64,000 bases of DNA, from assembly GCF_910589235.1 (NCBI RefSeq), contig NC_060969.1:4705996-4769995 (forward strand), given 5' to 3'. The position numbers and the translations under genes were made by a program. Positions 25,590 to 38,119 of the stretch are shown here, piece by piece; the stretch's first letter is position 1, and every line of letters starts with the position of its first letter. The notes beneath the pieces are model-generated. The model was not told where the DNA came from. It saw only the letters and a program-made list of their open reading frames with translations, and made no database searches. The stretch is from Vespa crabro (Eukaryota; Arthropoda; Insecta; Hymenoptera; Vespidae).

Positions 25590-26109
25590 GCGAACGAAGA
25601 GGTCTAGGAGGAGAACGAGAGTGGGTTCCAGGCTTTGCCTCTTGGCATTCCATTCGTGAAAACGCATCACCACTACTACTCTTACAATTGACATTGACGT
25701 GATTCTACCATTTCATATTTTCCTCTCTTCACCATTACTACGAGTATTATTATTACTACTATTACTATCAGTAATTACGACGAAACTAGTTCTTTCTAAT
25801 TTAATATACCCGATAAAAAATCCAAAATTTTCGATCACTGACGATCATTGTTACAATGTATTAATGTGTTATATAATGATTATATTATTATGTAGGAAAT
25901 ATTCTATATGTATGTATGTATTTAAAAATGTCTAAACAATTTTGAACATATGTTGCGATATAATAAGATTCTGTAACATTGATCTTCATGTCAGCATGAT
26001 CTTTTCGAGAAAAATAGAGATAGAATGAATAGGGAAAAGAGACAATGAATGGAGTAGACAAAGAACATACGTTCTGGCAACTTGTCCGAATCTCAAAGAT
26101 CGACCTGCA

Positions 26110-26420
26110 GTTTAAGTAACAAGTGCGAGAGAGATACGAAGAGAGACTGGCAGATGCGCAATGCGAATTACATGCGGGATCGTCAAGACAGGATCACCAG
26201 GACAGGATCGCCACGGGGGTTTCCACATTATGTCCTGGCCACGTAACGCTCGTTAAGGGCTTTCTTAATGGCCAGAGACCACCCCCGTATTGCGCGTCTA
26301 TAGTTTACCGGGGATATTAACTCGAACGAGCAACTTGCTCCCATAGTCTGCTTCCTAATCCGTATTGTCTAACCTCGATAGCCGATACGCGACCGTATTT
26401 AACGATCTAATTAGAGCAGG
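26110..26420. promoter_or_regulatory. Possible conserved non-coding block
   Basis: Complex, GC-balanced sequence in AT-rich surroundings. It has a short internal repeat (GACAGGATC twice, near 26188 and 26202), GGGGATATTAAC, GGCTTTCTTAATGGCC and CCGATACGCGACC words. A 65-codon plus frame crosses it but starts without splice or Kozak support. A regulatory element is the preferred reading. Confidence 0.25.
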
Positions 26421-28828
26421 ATGCTTTCGATCGGACACAGTTTACAACAGTATTGAAACGAACAATATATTTGAAATAATAAAAATGTTCGATACGTTTC
26501 TCTAAGAAATTATTTCTTAATATTATCTAGTCTCCATATATCTATCCAATGCATGATGTAAATAATATAATGATTAGGTGCAATTAGGAGGAAAACATTT
26601 TAGAAATGTATTGAAGTATGCATTCATTAGCCCGATAATACTTGCGTTACATGATTTAGATTTAGATGGATCGCAAGTAATACCCAATGTCCAGATCTCA
26701 CCACTTGGAAGTTGCTGCATGTGGAGATCCACGGACTAAGATAACATACTAATTAGTCGCGTTTAATGAACCTTCCTTCGGCCTGATCTTAGTCGATCGA
26801 AGGTGCATCAATCGCAACTTTGCCCTGACCTACCCGGAGAAAAAGCCTGGATTCTTTATTAAATATCTATAAAATATCTTTTAAAAATTTAACACAACTC
26901 TATCGATATAATTAATTGATTTAATATTTACATATCATTTGGACATCCCGGTCATGTACAAAGTATATGTATTTTATAATAACAATTTGTTCAAATTTTT
27001 TATTAGTCTGTCAGTGCCAATTGTTGCTCACTATAAAATACTTGAAAAATTAAAAAATTAAATTCACTATAAAAAAAAAAAAAAAAAAAAAAAACAATTA
27101 TATTTAATGTATTTGTATCTTCGAAAATGCATATAAAATGTAAAACAGCAGCCATTTTAGGCGCTCGAATAATATTTAAAATAAGAGAAAATCGGCAAAA
27201 ACTGATGTTGACCAGTCCAACGATGATTACCTGCAACAAAAAGATAATATATTAGTCATAGAATGAATGTGTAAAAATATGCAATATATAACACGTCCAC
27301 TTAATGTGCAGATACATAGATGCACTTTCCAATATAATTCTGTGTTTATTTTTATCAAATCCCTATTTCAATAAAATAAAAAAAATAAGATAAGAAATCG
27401 AAAAAAATTTCAAATGTTATAGTACTAAAAAAGAAAAAAAGAAAAAAAGAAAAATAAAATACATTTTAATTACTATGAATTATTACTTTTTATAACTCGT
27501 TCGTGTAATCTACAGACAAAAATTACATTCGATCAAAATTAAAAATTGTAAAGGCAAAAGATTAATCACTGTAATATCGACGATCATTTAACTAAGTTTC
27601 AAAATTTAATAAAAATACTTGTGCATCTTATGGACGATTCAGGCAGGAACTTTACGTCCCTGAAGGAGATGGAATGATCCATCATTTTCATTTGCAATAA
27701 CTATTACTACTGACGAGCAAAATAATACTACAATTAAATAGGAAATAATAAAAGCACGAGATATTTTTTTCAAAGATTACATGTTGTGAACTTTTGAAAA
27801 AAATAACTCGTAGTCGATAGTTGCCCTCTTGAGCCACAGTTTGTGGGGGCCTCTTCGGCATATAGCCTCTTCTTTGCTTCGTGCCCTAACCACTGCTGTA
27901 GAGCATTCCCTAAGTGCATCGCGTACAATTATTAATAAAAATAAAAAAATAAAAATAAAAGCACTTATATATTTTCATAAACTATCCTAGCCTGTGGACG
28001 ATCAATGGATCGAAATAATCCACCAATCGTGCACATCTACACAGACACATTTACTCGAATGCCCCAGCAGATATTTTAAATCTAATCGATGAACCTATTA
28101 CTAACACTTTGCATTTATAGATTTAATAAGTATCGAACAAAATTATAAAATCTGTAATACATCTTGTGATCTTTTATTTGATCACTTTAACTTAATATAT
28201 TTACTATAATTTTACTCTACTATATATGTATAACAAATTATAATATAGAAATCACGAAAGTGCAAAGTGTTATTTATACTTAATATTAGGTATCGAACAC
28301 GTTCAAAAATCTTTGGTAATTCGAATGAAATGAATTTTTGAACAAACGCAAAGATGTTTAAACTGTCTGATACTGACATATCTCGTAATACAGAGCGTCA
28401 GCAAAATATCGAAAAAAAAGAGAAAGAAAACGGATATCCTGAATAATATAAAAATTTGCTGAAACTTTGCATAATATCCGGAGACGGAACTTGTCGCTTC
28501 TGAGTGGAAATTATATTTTCCGTCTTACCCGGTCCTACCTACTTAAAATTAAACTCACATTCACACAGAAAAAGGTATGCTACATGCCTGCCTATAACCT
28601 ATATTTAAAAAATATAGCAAAACATTCGTTCCAACACAGACACTCCACGATTCTCTCACATACCGCCAGGGTGCAAAAGCCTACACTAGAGAGTATGCCC
28701 CGGGGCACCTCCGACACCCTAGCTCAACCACGTTTTTCTAAGCTTATATACTAAAGGTGGGTACGTACCAATAGCTGTAATCGACCGTCAAGGCTAATGA
28801 TTATTGCGTAAATTACTAAAGCAAAAAA

Positions 28829-28878
28829 AATACTAGTACGTACCAGTATATTATACATACTGGTAATATACGAGTATT
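28829..28878. repeat. Imperfect 50-base hairpin
   Basis: The inner arms TACCAGTAT (28841-28849) and ATACTGGTA (28857-28865) are perfectly complementary around a 7-base loop. The outer arms AATACTAGTACG and ATATACGAGTATT pair with a few mismatches. It is too short for a typical pre-microRNA and has no T-run terminator. Confidence 0.6.
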
Positions 28879-29231
28879 TCCACATAATATATGATAACAC
28901 TACTATGCAAAACGATATTAATAATAATACATTAGTATATTATTACGTGTATTTATTTAAATGTTATCGCGAAACGATGCACAATTCACCATCTAACACG
29001 AGCACACAGGTGCAAGGTACATCGTGCGCAATCATTAACGCAATGACAGTCGCCAATAAGGGAAGAACTTAAAACTAAACCCATATTAACTGTTTCCCAC
29101 CCATACGAGTAACACCTGGGTACACGTACAAATGAGAAGGCAAAAAATATGGGGGGGAGAAACGGGAATTAGTACATTAGAAGCTGAAAATCCTAATCTA
29201 AAAATAGATTAACTTATTCTAGGGCCTACGG

Positions 29232-29332
29232 GCTATGACTCTACAAGTCTCTTTGTTTTTTTATTAGCAATGACTCTACTCAACTTTTTTCTTTCAAAAT
29301 CAATGACTCTATTGAGACTTTTTTTTTATCAA
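29232..29332. repeat. Three-copy ~34-bp minisatellite
   Basis: The word ATGACTCTAC/T starts at 29235, 29270 and 29303, each followed by a T-rich tail. This gives three diverged head-to-tail units with periods of 35 and 33 bases. Confidence 0.75.
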
Positions 29333-29599
29333 CAAAATTGAATGAATATTTAATTAATCTCTTATATAATCAATAAATCATGTCATACCTCGGACGATTC
29401 CATTAAACGAGTGGCTATTCTAATTAAAAAACAAGATCATAATCTGCCACTTGCTTTCCGGAATCTATCCGTCGCGTTTGTCTTCTTGCTCATATTTGTT
29501 GGAACAACCGATATCAATACATCAAAGTGAAACGCGATTATATAGATTAAGGGCGAAGCAATCCATGTAATGTAAATTACATTGCATGTTATTTTGATC

Positions 29600-29627
29600 G
29601 AAATCGGGTAAATGAATGCCCGATTTC
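29600..29627. repeat. Perfect 9-bp stem hairpin
   Basis: GAAATCGGG (29600-29608) pairs perfectly with CCCGATTTC (29619-29627) around a 10-base loop. Homeodomain-like words (TTAATTG, TTAATCAATG) lie within 80 bases downstream. It could be a dyad protein-binding site. Confidence 0.6.
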
Positions 29628-30141
29628 ACCATTAATGTCGCGAGCAAATGCGAATAAAAAGTGCTTTTTAATTGTACTATTAATCAATGAACTCGAACCG
29701 GTGAAACAAGAAGACCCTATCCTGAGCTAATAAAAACAAGCATGCACAATAAACAAACGATGAAAAATATACACAAAGAATAGTATACTACTCGTGAGTA
29801 ATTCCAAAAAAGAAATTACTCGCGTGCTCGTCAATAATTTATATAAATTATTACAACCAGTAACTCGTGCCGATTCGGACCTTTCATCCTCGACATGATT
29901 GAGTACTGGAGGTACTTAAAATTTTTTCACTCACTACTTAAGAAGTTCTGCGATGGCTCCAAAACACTCGTTTGCTATATAGGTCGAACTTGAGAGTGGA
30001 TGATTCCATGATTATCGAGGAAATATCACAATGACCATCTGAAAATGAATTCGGAACAAATTTTTATTAAATTTATTGTAATGAAAAAAAAAAAAAAAAT
30101 TGTAAAAAATGTTTATCAATGAAATATATAAATTTACTCAC

Positions 30142-30421
30142 CAATATATTTCTATAGAAGAAGCGTAATTGTTCATTCATCTTCAATGATGCACTGATTC
30201 TAATACGCGAACAATTTTTGTAACTTATTTTAAAATAAAAAATATTACTTTGAACGAACAAATTCTAACACTATGACTGCTTTGCTCGCAGTCGATATAT
30301 AATCGCGAAACGCGAACGAATTTAAATTGACGAACGAACGATGCTTCTAATTCGCGATTTTTATTACATTTAAACGATACAACACTACATTTATTGTCAC
30401 GCGCACGATTTCAATTATGAT
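30142..30421 (-). ncRNA. Candidate exon of a minus-strand spliced transcript
   Basis: On the minus strand a strong acceptor (CTTTTCTTTTTTCAG before 30421) is followed 280 bases later by a consensus donor (ATATTG|GTGAGTAAA at 30142). In phase 0 the first 24 codons are open (starting IIIEIVRVTINVV) and then stop. A short ATG frame opens near the 3' end. The segment may therefore be a terminal coding exon, a 5' untranslated exon or part of a long non-coding RNA. The splice words are seen; transcription is inferred. Confidence 0.2.
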
Positions 30422-30527
30422 CTGAAAAAAGAAAAGAAAAGAAAAACAAAGTTACTATAGTATAATCTTTATGATAAAAACCTTTTGGGATTATTAAGGA
30501 AATATTCCAAAAAATTAATTTACTTAC

Positions 30528-30592
30528 CGAAATATTTCTTGATCCATTGCACGATGAGCATCCTGCCTCAAAACGATGACGAATGATTCTTC
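30528..30592 (-). ncRNA. Candidate small exon of a minus-strand spliced transcript
   Basis: Sixty-five bases end at a good minus-strand donor (TTTCG|GTAAGTAAA). Two frames are open: one reads EESFVIVLRQDAHRAMDQEIF, the other ends SSCNGSRNIS in phase 0 and could join the next candidate exon. The acceptor (TCTCAAATAAAG) is weak. A third minus-strand donor (ATACAG|GTAAGTTT) lies upstream at 31022. Confidence 0.2.
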
Positions 30593-30923
30593 CTTTATTT
30601 GAGATAAGAAAAAGTACGAAATTATTAGTATCATTCTTATAATAAAAAATAATTGCGACTATTGAAGAGACGTTTAAGAAGAAATTTACTTGTTAGAGTA
30701 TTTATAATCTCAAAATATTAAATTATAAATTATTTACTTTAAACGAAATTAATTGATACTTTGGTACATTTGTACTAGCTGAAAGACTGTAGTAGAATAA
30801 AGGTCTCTTTCTTGGCCTTGAGAGAGAGTTCGAATGGTCGAATATTTTTTGTTTTGTTGTCGGTCGGAGAATTTCCTGGAAATCCACAGCCGAATACGTA
30901 TTTACATGTAGACGAATGGTACA

Positions 30924-30925
<2 letters not shown>

Positions 30926-30974
<49 letters not shown>

Positions 30975-30981
30975 GTCTCTA
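30926..30981. repeat. (CT)n microsatellite
   Basis: CT run of about 24 units ending in GTCTGTCTCT. It is the first long GA/CT tract after the 26-31 kb gap. Confidence 0.95.
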
Positions 30982-31439
30982 TTAAGCCTCGCACTATGTT
31001 ATTAAAAAGAGATAAACTTACCTGTATGTATACGAAGAGAAAGTACATATATAAAAACTGCGTATTCGATGCGTATATAGTAGCTCGTAGAATTCTTGGA
31101 AACCTGGAAAATATAAGACCTTTTATATAAGATTTGTTTGTTAAATATATGTATATTGTGTCAAGAATATCCATATATATATATGTATGTGTGTGTATGT
31201 GTGTATGTATGTGCGTATACATGATCGTATATGAAAATCGATTTTAATACAACATATCGATCAATCACAACTATAAACGCAATATTATTAACCAGATCAT
31301 CGTTAAAAAGCAATAGAAGTATCGATATCGTGGTAATAAAGTAGAAAAATTGAAATAAAAAGTATGACGCAATAGCTTTCCGGGGTTTCTTCGGAGATCG
31401 ATTTTATTTTCGCGAATATCTTTTAAACGCGACGATGGC

Positions 31440-31660
31440 CCGACTTGCGATCGCGGCCTCTAAAAAATTGCATGCTCAGCTATCGATTGATATATTGGAA
31501 GGGGATGTACGTTAGAAAAAATCTATTAATTACCTGTAATTATGCGGAGCGATGAAGTATCGTGTACACTTGTTACCGTGTCCAAGATGGCGACGAGACC
31601 ACCAACAAGGAACCAAAGTGAACCCCGTATCTCTCGTGTACATAGTGTCATTGCGGGTAC
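31440..31660. promoter_or_regulatory. Possible regulatory block with YY1/Pho-type site
   Basis: GC-balanced sequence within AT-rich flanks, containing GATCGCGGCC, TATCGATTGATA and CCAAGATGGC (31582-31591), a good YY1/Pleiohomeotic-type word. Both strands have frames of 60-75 codons here, neither with full splice context. A minus-strand donor-like ATTACAG|GTAATT lies at 31531-31540. Confidence 0.25.
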
Positions 31661-32088
31661 ACAGTTAATCAATTCAAATATTAATTTTGTACAATCAAAA
31701 ATAATAAAAATATATAATATTAATACGTAGAAGCATGAAAAGCATGACAAATGTAATTAATTTGAATTTTAAATATAGACAAAAATTTTTCTAATGGAAT
31801 AATAAGTTTTCTAAAGATATAGAAACGTAAAATAGACATACGTATGTATCGCGCATAAATATTACGCACGAAATAATAAATAATTAATAAATCAAATAAT
31901 TCGAAGAATTTATCTATACAATGGATACGTCTTTTTTTTGTAAGTATCTGAGAAAAATAATATTTTATCGAATTTTAATCTACAAATATCGATTAATATT
32001 TCATTTGTAAAAGTAATGTGACATGATTCGGTAATAAGCTGATATGATCGGAAATGTTTTGACATTCGAGAAGAAGGTATATATCTAT

Positions 32089-32323
32089 ACATAGTTAATG
32101 TAGTGGTCAATAATAAAACGACTAGGAAAACTTTGACATATATTTTCGGGCACTACTAACCTATATAAATTCTAAGAATTGAACTGGCATACTAACCTAT
32201 ATAATTTCTTGGAAAATACCTGCCGAAATAAGTGACGAAAAAAACTCGCTCGCCTTTTTACATACAGACAGTGCACACAAGTACATTGAATGTGTGAGAG
32301 CTCAGTGACGACGAATTCGTAGA

Positions 32324-32371
<48 letters not shown>

Positions 32372-32704
32372 TTTTTCGGTTCATCTTTTTCTTTTACATA
32401 CACAGGTAATACATAGTTAATGTAGTGGTCAATAATAAAACGACTAGGAAAACTTTGACATATATTTTCGGGCATTACTAACCTATATAAATTCTAAGAA
32501 CTAAACTGGCATACTAACCTATATAATTTCTTGGAAAATACCTGCCGAAATAAATGACGAAAAAAACTCGCTCACCTTTTTACATATAGACAGTGCACAC
32601 AAGTACATTGAATGTGTGAAAGCTCAGAGACGAATTCGTAAAAATAGTATATATATATATATACATTTGTTTTTTTCGGTTAATCTTTTTCTTTTACATA
32701 CACA
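32089..32704. repeat. 322-bp tandem duplication
   Basis: The sequence beginning ACATAGTTAATGTAGTGG at 32089 begins again at 32411 and can be followed to about 32704. Scattered substitutions and a shorter (TA)n array separate the copies. Within each unit TACTAACCTATATAA occurs twice about 35 bases apart. Each copy ends with (TA)n, a T run and a TCTTTTTCTTTTACATACACA tail. No ORF is preserved. Confidence 0.9.
32327..32368. repeat. (TA)n microsatellite
   Basis: About 20 TA units inside the first copy of the 322-bp duplication. The second copy has only about ten. Confidence 0.95.
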
Positions 32705-33375
32705 CATACATATATATATGTACATAAATTCTCAGAAAAACTTCCGATCGTATTACAGATTTACAGGTAATGGTTCTTTTTTTTTCTTTTCTTTCGACAC
32801 AAGAATGACATCTTTTTTTATTGACTCATCTTTTATTATGAATGAAATTCTAACGAGATAATCGAACTGTTACAAAATCAATCGTTTTATTTAAATAATA
32901 CAATATCACTATAAAAAAAAAAAAATATAATAAACCAAACGATTAATACGAATTAATAGTACATAAATTCCGTATGAAATTTGATTAGATTAATTTATTT
33001 AATTTATTATTTGTTCTATTATCAATTAATTTATTACTAATCAAAAGAAATTTATACGTACCGTGCATAGAGATATTTAATTATATCGCGCAAAAAAAAA
33101 AATATATATATATATATATACATATATATAACTTTTTACTGAATGGAAAAGAAAACAAGAAAAAAAAGTCGCGTATCTTTACACAAGGATATAAAATTCC
33201 GGTAGCCGTTAGATAGATCATCGAACGAAGTATGAAAATGAATTAATTCGATGTAACGATAACCGGTTGATCACGAAGTGCCGTCGAAACAATAGCTCTG
33301 TTCTAATGACAGGGGACGATCTTGTAACTGTGCTACGTCATCATCGTCTTCGTTCTCGTTTTCGTCGTCATGATT

Positions 33376-33391
33376 GTCGTCGTCGTCGTCG

Positions 33392-33468
<77 letters not shown>
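33376..33468. repeat. (CGT)n(CAT)n trinucleotide repeat
   Basis: Six CGT units pass into about 25 CAT/ATC units. The plus frame over it reads poly-His, but the frame starts from R/H-rich sequence without splice support, so it is listed as a repeat. Confidence 0.95.
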
Positions 33469-33811
33469 TAGGGCTAGAAGGTGGAGTAAGAAGGTCGTAG
33501 GAGCTAATGTATTCAGATTTCGTAGATGGGCGTTTATCGAGTAAAGTGCTGGGCGTCCACTTTTGGCGGCCTCTCTTGAAATTTCTCCTTTTTCGTTGGC
33601 ACGCTTCTTCCTTCGTTCTTTTCAGCCCTCAATTCCTTCCTTCGAGCTATATCTTCTTACTGACTAACTATAAGATATTACTATCTTTTGCCATTTCATT
33701 TTCGATCGTATAAAAACTCTAGGGAATACAGAACGTATGCAGGAAAAAGATATATCTTATTCTTCCAAAATTTCTAGTTATCTAATGTGAGAGACATACA
33801 TAGATAGATAA

Positions 33812-33816
<5 letters not shown>

Positions 33817-33848
<32 letters not shown>

Positions 33849-33857
33849 GAGAGAGAT
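33817..33857. repeat. (GA)n microsatellite
   Basis: GA run of about 18 units after GATA units. Confidence 0.95.
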
Positions 33858-34412
33858 AGTTGAAAAGTTTCCTATCTTCTAATCGGTCGACCTAACGAAC
33901 ACTCACTTAAAGGTTCGAAGCAAATCTAAAACATATTCGGTGGTTAAACGAAGCGGAAGGTAAATGTTTAGTCGATTTAACCTCTGCCCAGCCTGCCTAG
34001 GAAGCTCTCTCGTGGAACCCCTCGTTTTGTTCGACGTTCTCCTATCATCCATCCTCCCTTTCTTTAAAACGATATCAAAAACCAACCCTTGGCACCATTC
34101 AGTTACACCCGATCTCTTCGAAACATTTATTTATATACGTAACTTTTTATTTGTTACGTTAATAAAGTTTATCGTGGAAAAATATATCGGTGGGATATTT
34201 TTGCGGACAACACTTTTGATCACGATAAATATAGTCGAAAAAAAAAAAGAAAGGAAAGGAAAGAAAAGAAAAGAGAAAGAGAAAACAAAAGATTTCTAAA
34301 ACTCCTCGTCATATTTCCTCGTGAAAATTTGTTATCGTTTCTTTATCGAGAGAATATTTTCCTGCACGTAGTTGATCCCAAAAGTAGATATTTCTTTCTT
34401 TTTGCTACGTCG

Positions 34413-34421
34413 AAAGAAAGA

Positions 34422-34476
<55 letters not shown>
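34413..34476. repeat. (GA)n microsatellite
   Basis: GA run of about 60 bases with AC and AA interruptions. Confidence 0.95.
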
Positions 34477-34479
<3 letters not shown>

Positions 34480-35425
34480 AAAAGATAGAATTCGTTTTTC
34501 TCCGAGGATATAAATACGGCCCTGAGTAGTTCGACATTCCCCTCGTCCTCTCTACCGCTTGGTAAGAATACTGCTTTGCTGAGATAAGAGTTATCTGTCG
34601 GGCTCCGATACGATAGAGCTCCCGGCTATATACTGACTTTTCCAACGTGTGCGTAGGTAGTAGTTTTATGTGTGCGTGTGTTTTCTACCAGCGTATGTAT
34701 ACTTTTTCAACGGTTTCGAAGGGTGTAAGCCATGCACCACCAACGTAAAACCAAGTGTCCGTGTGCGAATCGAGAAGGGGTGCTTTCTCTTCGACGAGGG
34801 TGTTATAAGCCATTGTTGGTGATGATGCATCGCCTCGTAAATATTGTATCGAGACGGAAAGTAGCTTCGCGTTAGTCGATAAAACCTTTAACCTCGCGGC
34901 GGATTCCGTTGCGATCGGTCTCACCCAAATATCGATGAGAAAGAACACAAAATCGATATTACTCATACGCACGTATTATCTAATCGATGATCTATCAATT
35001 GCCTTTTTTTTTCTTTCCTTCCACGTTCACTCAAATCAAAATAAAACTTTCGAAAGATACGACACGATTTTCATTGGATTTATATTCAATTGTAACTCAT
35101 TGATCTTAATCACATATAAGGTATATAAAGTTTGATTGAAACAAAACAAATTAAAAAAGATTGAACATTGTTATCTTATGATAGGAAAGAAAGTATTTTG
35201 ATTGGAAGGAAATATTTCTCCGTGCAATACACCGTTCCAGATATTCTTACCTCGTGTTAAATATAAAAATCCGAAGGAATATGATTTTGTTCCGGTAATC
35301 GAGACGAGTAGCCGACGTAATATTCACCAAAGATGGTATCTCCTGCTCGAGAAGGAAGACTATAATTATATCTTGGATTTTAGAGGCACCGCAAGGGAGC
35401 ACGTATATATTATTATTAATATATT

Positions 35426-35427
<2 letters not shown>

Positions 35428-35463
<36 letters not shown>

Positions 35464-35499
35464 AGAGAGCCATCGTCGTCATAGTCATCTTTAGTCGAC

Positions 35500-35533
<34 letters not shown>

Positions 35534-35535
35534 GT
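35428..35535. repeat. Two (GA)n microsatellites separated by 30 bases
   Basis: GA runs at 35428-35470 and 35498-35535 flank a short unique stretch. Confidence 0.95.
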
Positions 35536-35830
35536 ATAGGTATGTATGTACTCTCATATATACGCGAGTACAGGAGACCTGGAGCGATCCGTTGCACAAT
35601 CGACGCCCGAGGATGGGGGTGGAGCTCAAAGAATCGAAAGAGTCTTCTTATTTGCATATGGAATCGCGCTGTATAATGTGGAACGGTTCTTTCACCATCT
35701 ATACACACGTATATACTTTTCTTTCTCTTTCTCTCTCCTTCTCTCTTTTTATCCTTACGCGCATCGTCTTTCTTCTTCTTTTTTTTTCGTTTCCTTTTCT
35801 TTTTGTTTTCCTTTTTTCCCTTTAATTTTC

Positions 35831-35832
<2 letters not shown>

Positions 35833-35863
<31 letters not shown>
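35833..35863. repeat. Poly-A tract
   Basis: About 31 consecutive A residues, the longest homopolymer in the window, preceded by a T-rich stretch. It could mark a retroposed tail, but no insertion body was recognised. Confidence 0.9.
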
Positions 35864-35865
<2 letters not shown>

Positions 35866-36221
35866 AAAATAAAATTAAGAAAGGAAAATGAAATTTCTTT
35901 TCTGGATTTTAATCAATCCTTTGGCATTACCAGGATAACGAACGACGTCGAAAATAGGAAGAAATCTAAGAAAGGGGAACGAAAGATCGAACGGAGAGTC
36001 TCGATCCCAGTTTCTTCTAAGAGATAAGTGTGAGAGAGGAGCGAGGAGTGACAGATTCATTTTCGGTCCCTCCGTCCAGGACTCTCCTCTACTCTTCTCT
36101 CCCAATCGAGGAAAAGGACGTTGCCACCAAAGGATCGGCATAAAAAAGTCAGCCAAGGAAAAAAAGGAGAACGTCGTCGTCTTTGCTCTCGTATTGGTTC
36201 TCGATTGCTCGGACTTCTCTC

Positions 36222-36224
<3 letters not shown>

Positions 36225-36304
<80 letters not shown>
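36225..36304. repeat. (CT)n microsatellite
   Basis: About 80 bases of perfect CT, the longest uninterrupted dinucleotide run of this type in the window. Confidence 0.97.
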
Positions 36305-36309
<5 letters not shown>

Positions 36310-37118
36310 GACGTTTTGACGGCTCTTCAATAGAATTTTAGTCCTTCCTTGGATTTCTCCTATGTCCTTTTCTCATACTTGACGTGACGATCGATTTTCG
36401 AAACTTTGATAACCAAACTTCACGTACAAATAAATATTAAAATTTATATCAATTTTTAGTAGATTATATTATATATTTACATAGCAAAATTATGATGATG
36501 ATGATGATGGTTTCCTTTCTAAGAAATCTAAAAAGGCAGAAAAGGGACCCTTTTCGTAGGTAAGAAGAGGGTCCGTTTTTAAGATTCGTACCCTCCGATG
36601 AGACTGCATACATATCCTCCCTCCAACTCCCCTCCCATCATTCCACAAAACTTTCGTTTTGACGTTTTTTCGACATATTTTGACGCATCATTCTTCTTCG
36701 AGGATTTTAAATCCCTGGCGGTACGCCGAGTCTTTCGACCTTTCCCTTTCTATAACCGCAAAAGATGACAGGTTTAGACCAGCCCGTATTCGAGTACAAT
36801 CGAGTAAATATTACGAGTTATCTCTCTCTCTCTCTCTCTCTCTTTTCTTAATCTACTTAGAGAAAATCAAGATTCTTGATCGAATAGTTCCTACGAAAGG
36901 AAAATCGAAATTAATGTGTCACGTTAACGTGATAGATAATTCTCTTGTTTATGAAGCCCTTTTATCTCCTGACTATCTCTATCCTTCGAAATATAGATCA
37001 TTTGCATAAAGAATTCACACACGGGTTGTCCATATCGATGCCACATCGATCGAAACTCCTGGCAGCTACTTAGTCATGGGATTCGAAAAACGTTTGGAAG
37101 AACGATAGGAGGAACCAT

Positions 37119-37120
<2 letters not shown>

Positions 37121-37163
<43 letters not shown>
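37121..37163. repeat. (GA)n microsatellite
   Basis: Pure GA run of about 21 units. Confidence 0.95.
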
Positions 37164-37167
<4 letters not shown>

Positions 37168-38119
37168 AAAGCAAGGAAAAAAACGAATGAGAAGTTAGAA
37201 AGAAAAGACAGAGAAAGGAGGGTGGTAAAGGAAAAAAAAAGGAGAGGCGGGTGAGAAGGGAAAGAAGATCGTAGAAAGAAGGATTCGAGATCCAAGTGGC
37301 CGCAGAAGCACAATGTTCGTCATGCGGACAATGGAATCGGTGGAGTCTCGATTGGTCGACCGAGAGAAGAGCCGACTATCGATACTAATCGATATACACT
37401 CACGAATGCACAGGGCCAGCAGGAATACACTCAAACGGAGGAACCCATGACGGTGAGACTCGATTAGTCTTGGCATTGTGGCTCCCGTCAATGTCCATGG
37501 ACCGATGGAGAGACCAATAGAATAAGAGGGAGAGAGAGAGAGAGAGATGCTGAAGTTGAATACGCGTTGTGTGCCAGGCATCACCAGTGAAACAGGGATC
37601 GATCTATGTCTGCGTGTGTGTACTCTGAGAAACCTGCACAGAAATGCGCGCGTGTCATTGTTAGCCACCTGAGACCCTAAGTGATTCCTGACACGTTGTC
37701 CGTGAAAACGCTCCCGGCAGAAATGGAAGATAGTAGGTAGAATGAAAGAGAAAGAGAGAGAGAGAGAGACACGTCGATGGCTACTACTACTCGTCCATTT
37801 TGATTTGGATCGATGGCTATTACCGAGCTTCTCCTTTCTTTCACCGATCAAAGATCTCCGATTATTTTAAAGCTTCTCTAAGCTTAATAAGACCATGACG
37901 AGAGAATCCGATCTGATCGGGAAATTTTATTCTTTAAAAGTTGGTCAAGAAATTAGCCAATCAAATTAAAGTCATTTCGACAAAAAATTTACCTAGAATA
38001 AATATATATATATATATATATTTGATTCATCTATTCTTATGGGAAAATACGAGGGTGAAAAATATTTTCTAACAGAGTCAGAAAAGATAATAAAAACAGG
38101 AAAACGCATGCGAGCTTAC

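Larger units (their letters stand above)
26420..30100. other. AT-rich region free of GA/CT tracts
   Basis: About 3.7 kb, strongly AT-rich, with poly-A near 27069-27092 and poly-T stretches but none of the long GA/CT arrays common elsewhere. It holds two short hairpins and a minisatellite, listed separately. Frames are short. A minus-strand acceptor-like site (ATCTTTTTGTTGCAG near 27237) leads into a frame with an AAAATGGCTGC word near 27150, without further support. Confidence 0.6.

Noticed and set aside
33267..33500. Poly-histidine frame
   Set aside because: Produced by the CAT array. The flanking residues are short and there are no supporting splice sites.
37669..37680. CTGAGACCCTAA core shared with miR-125
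   Set aside because: The match stops after 12 bases, no hairpin partner was seen, and miR-100 or let-7 are not nearby.
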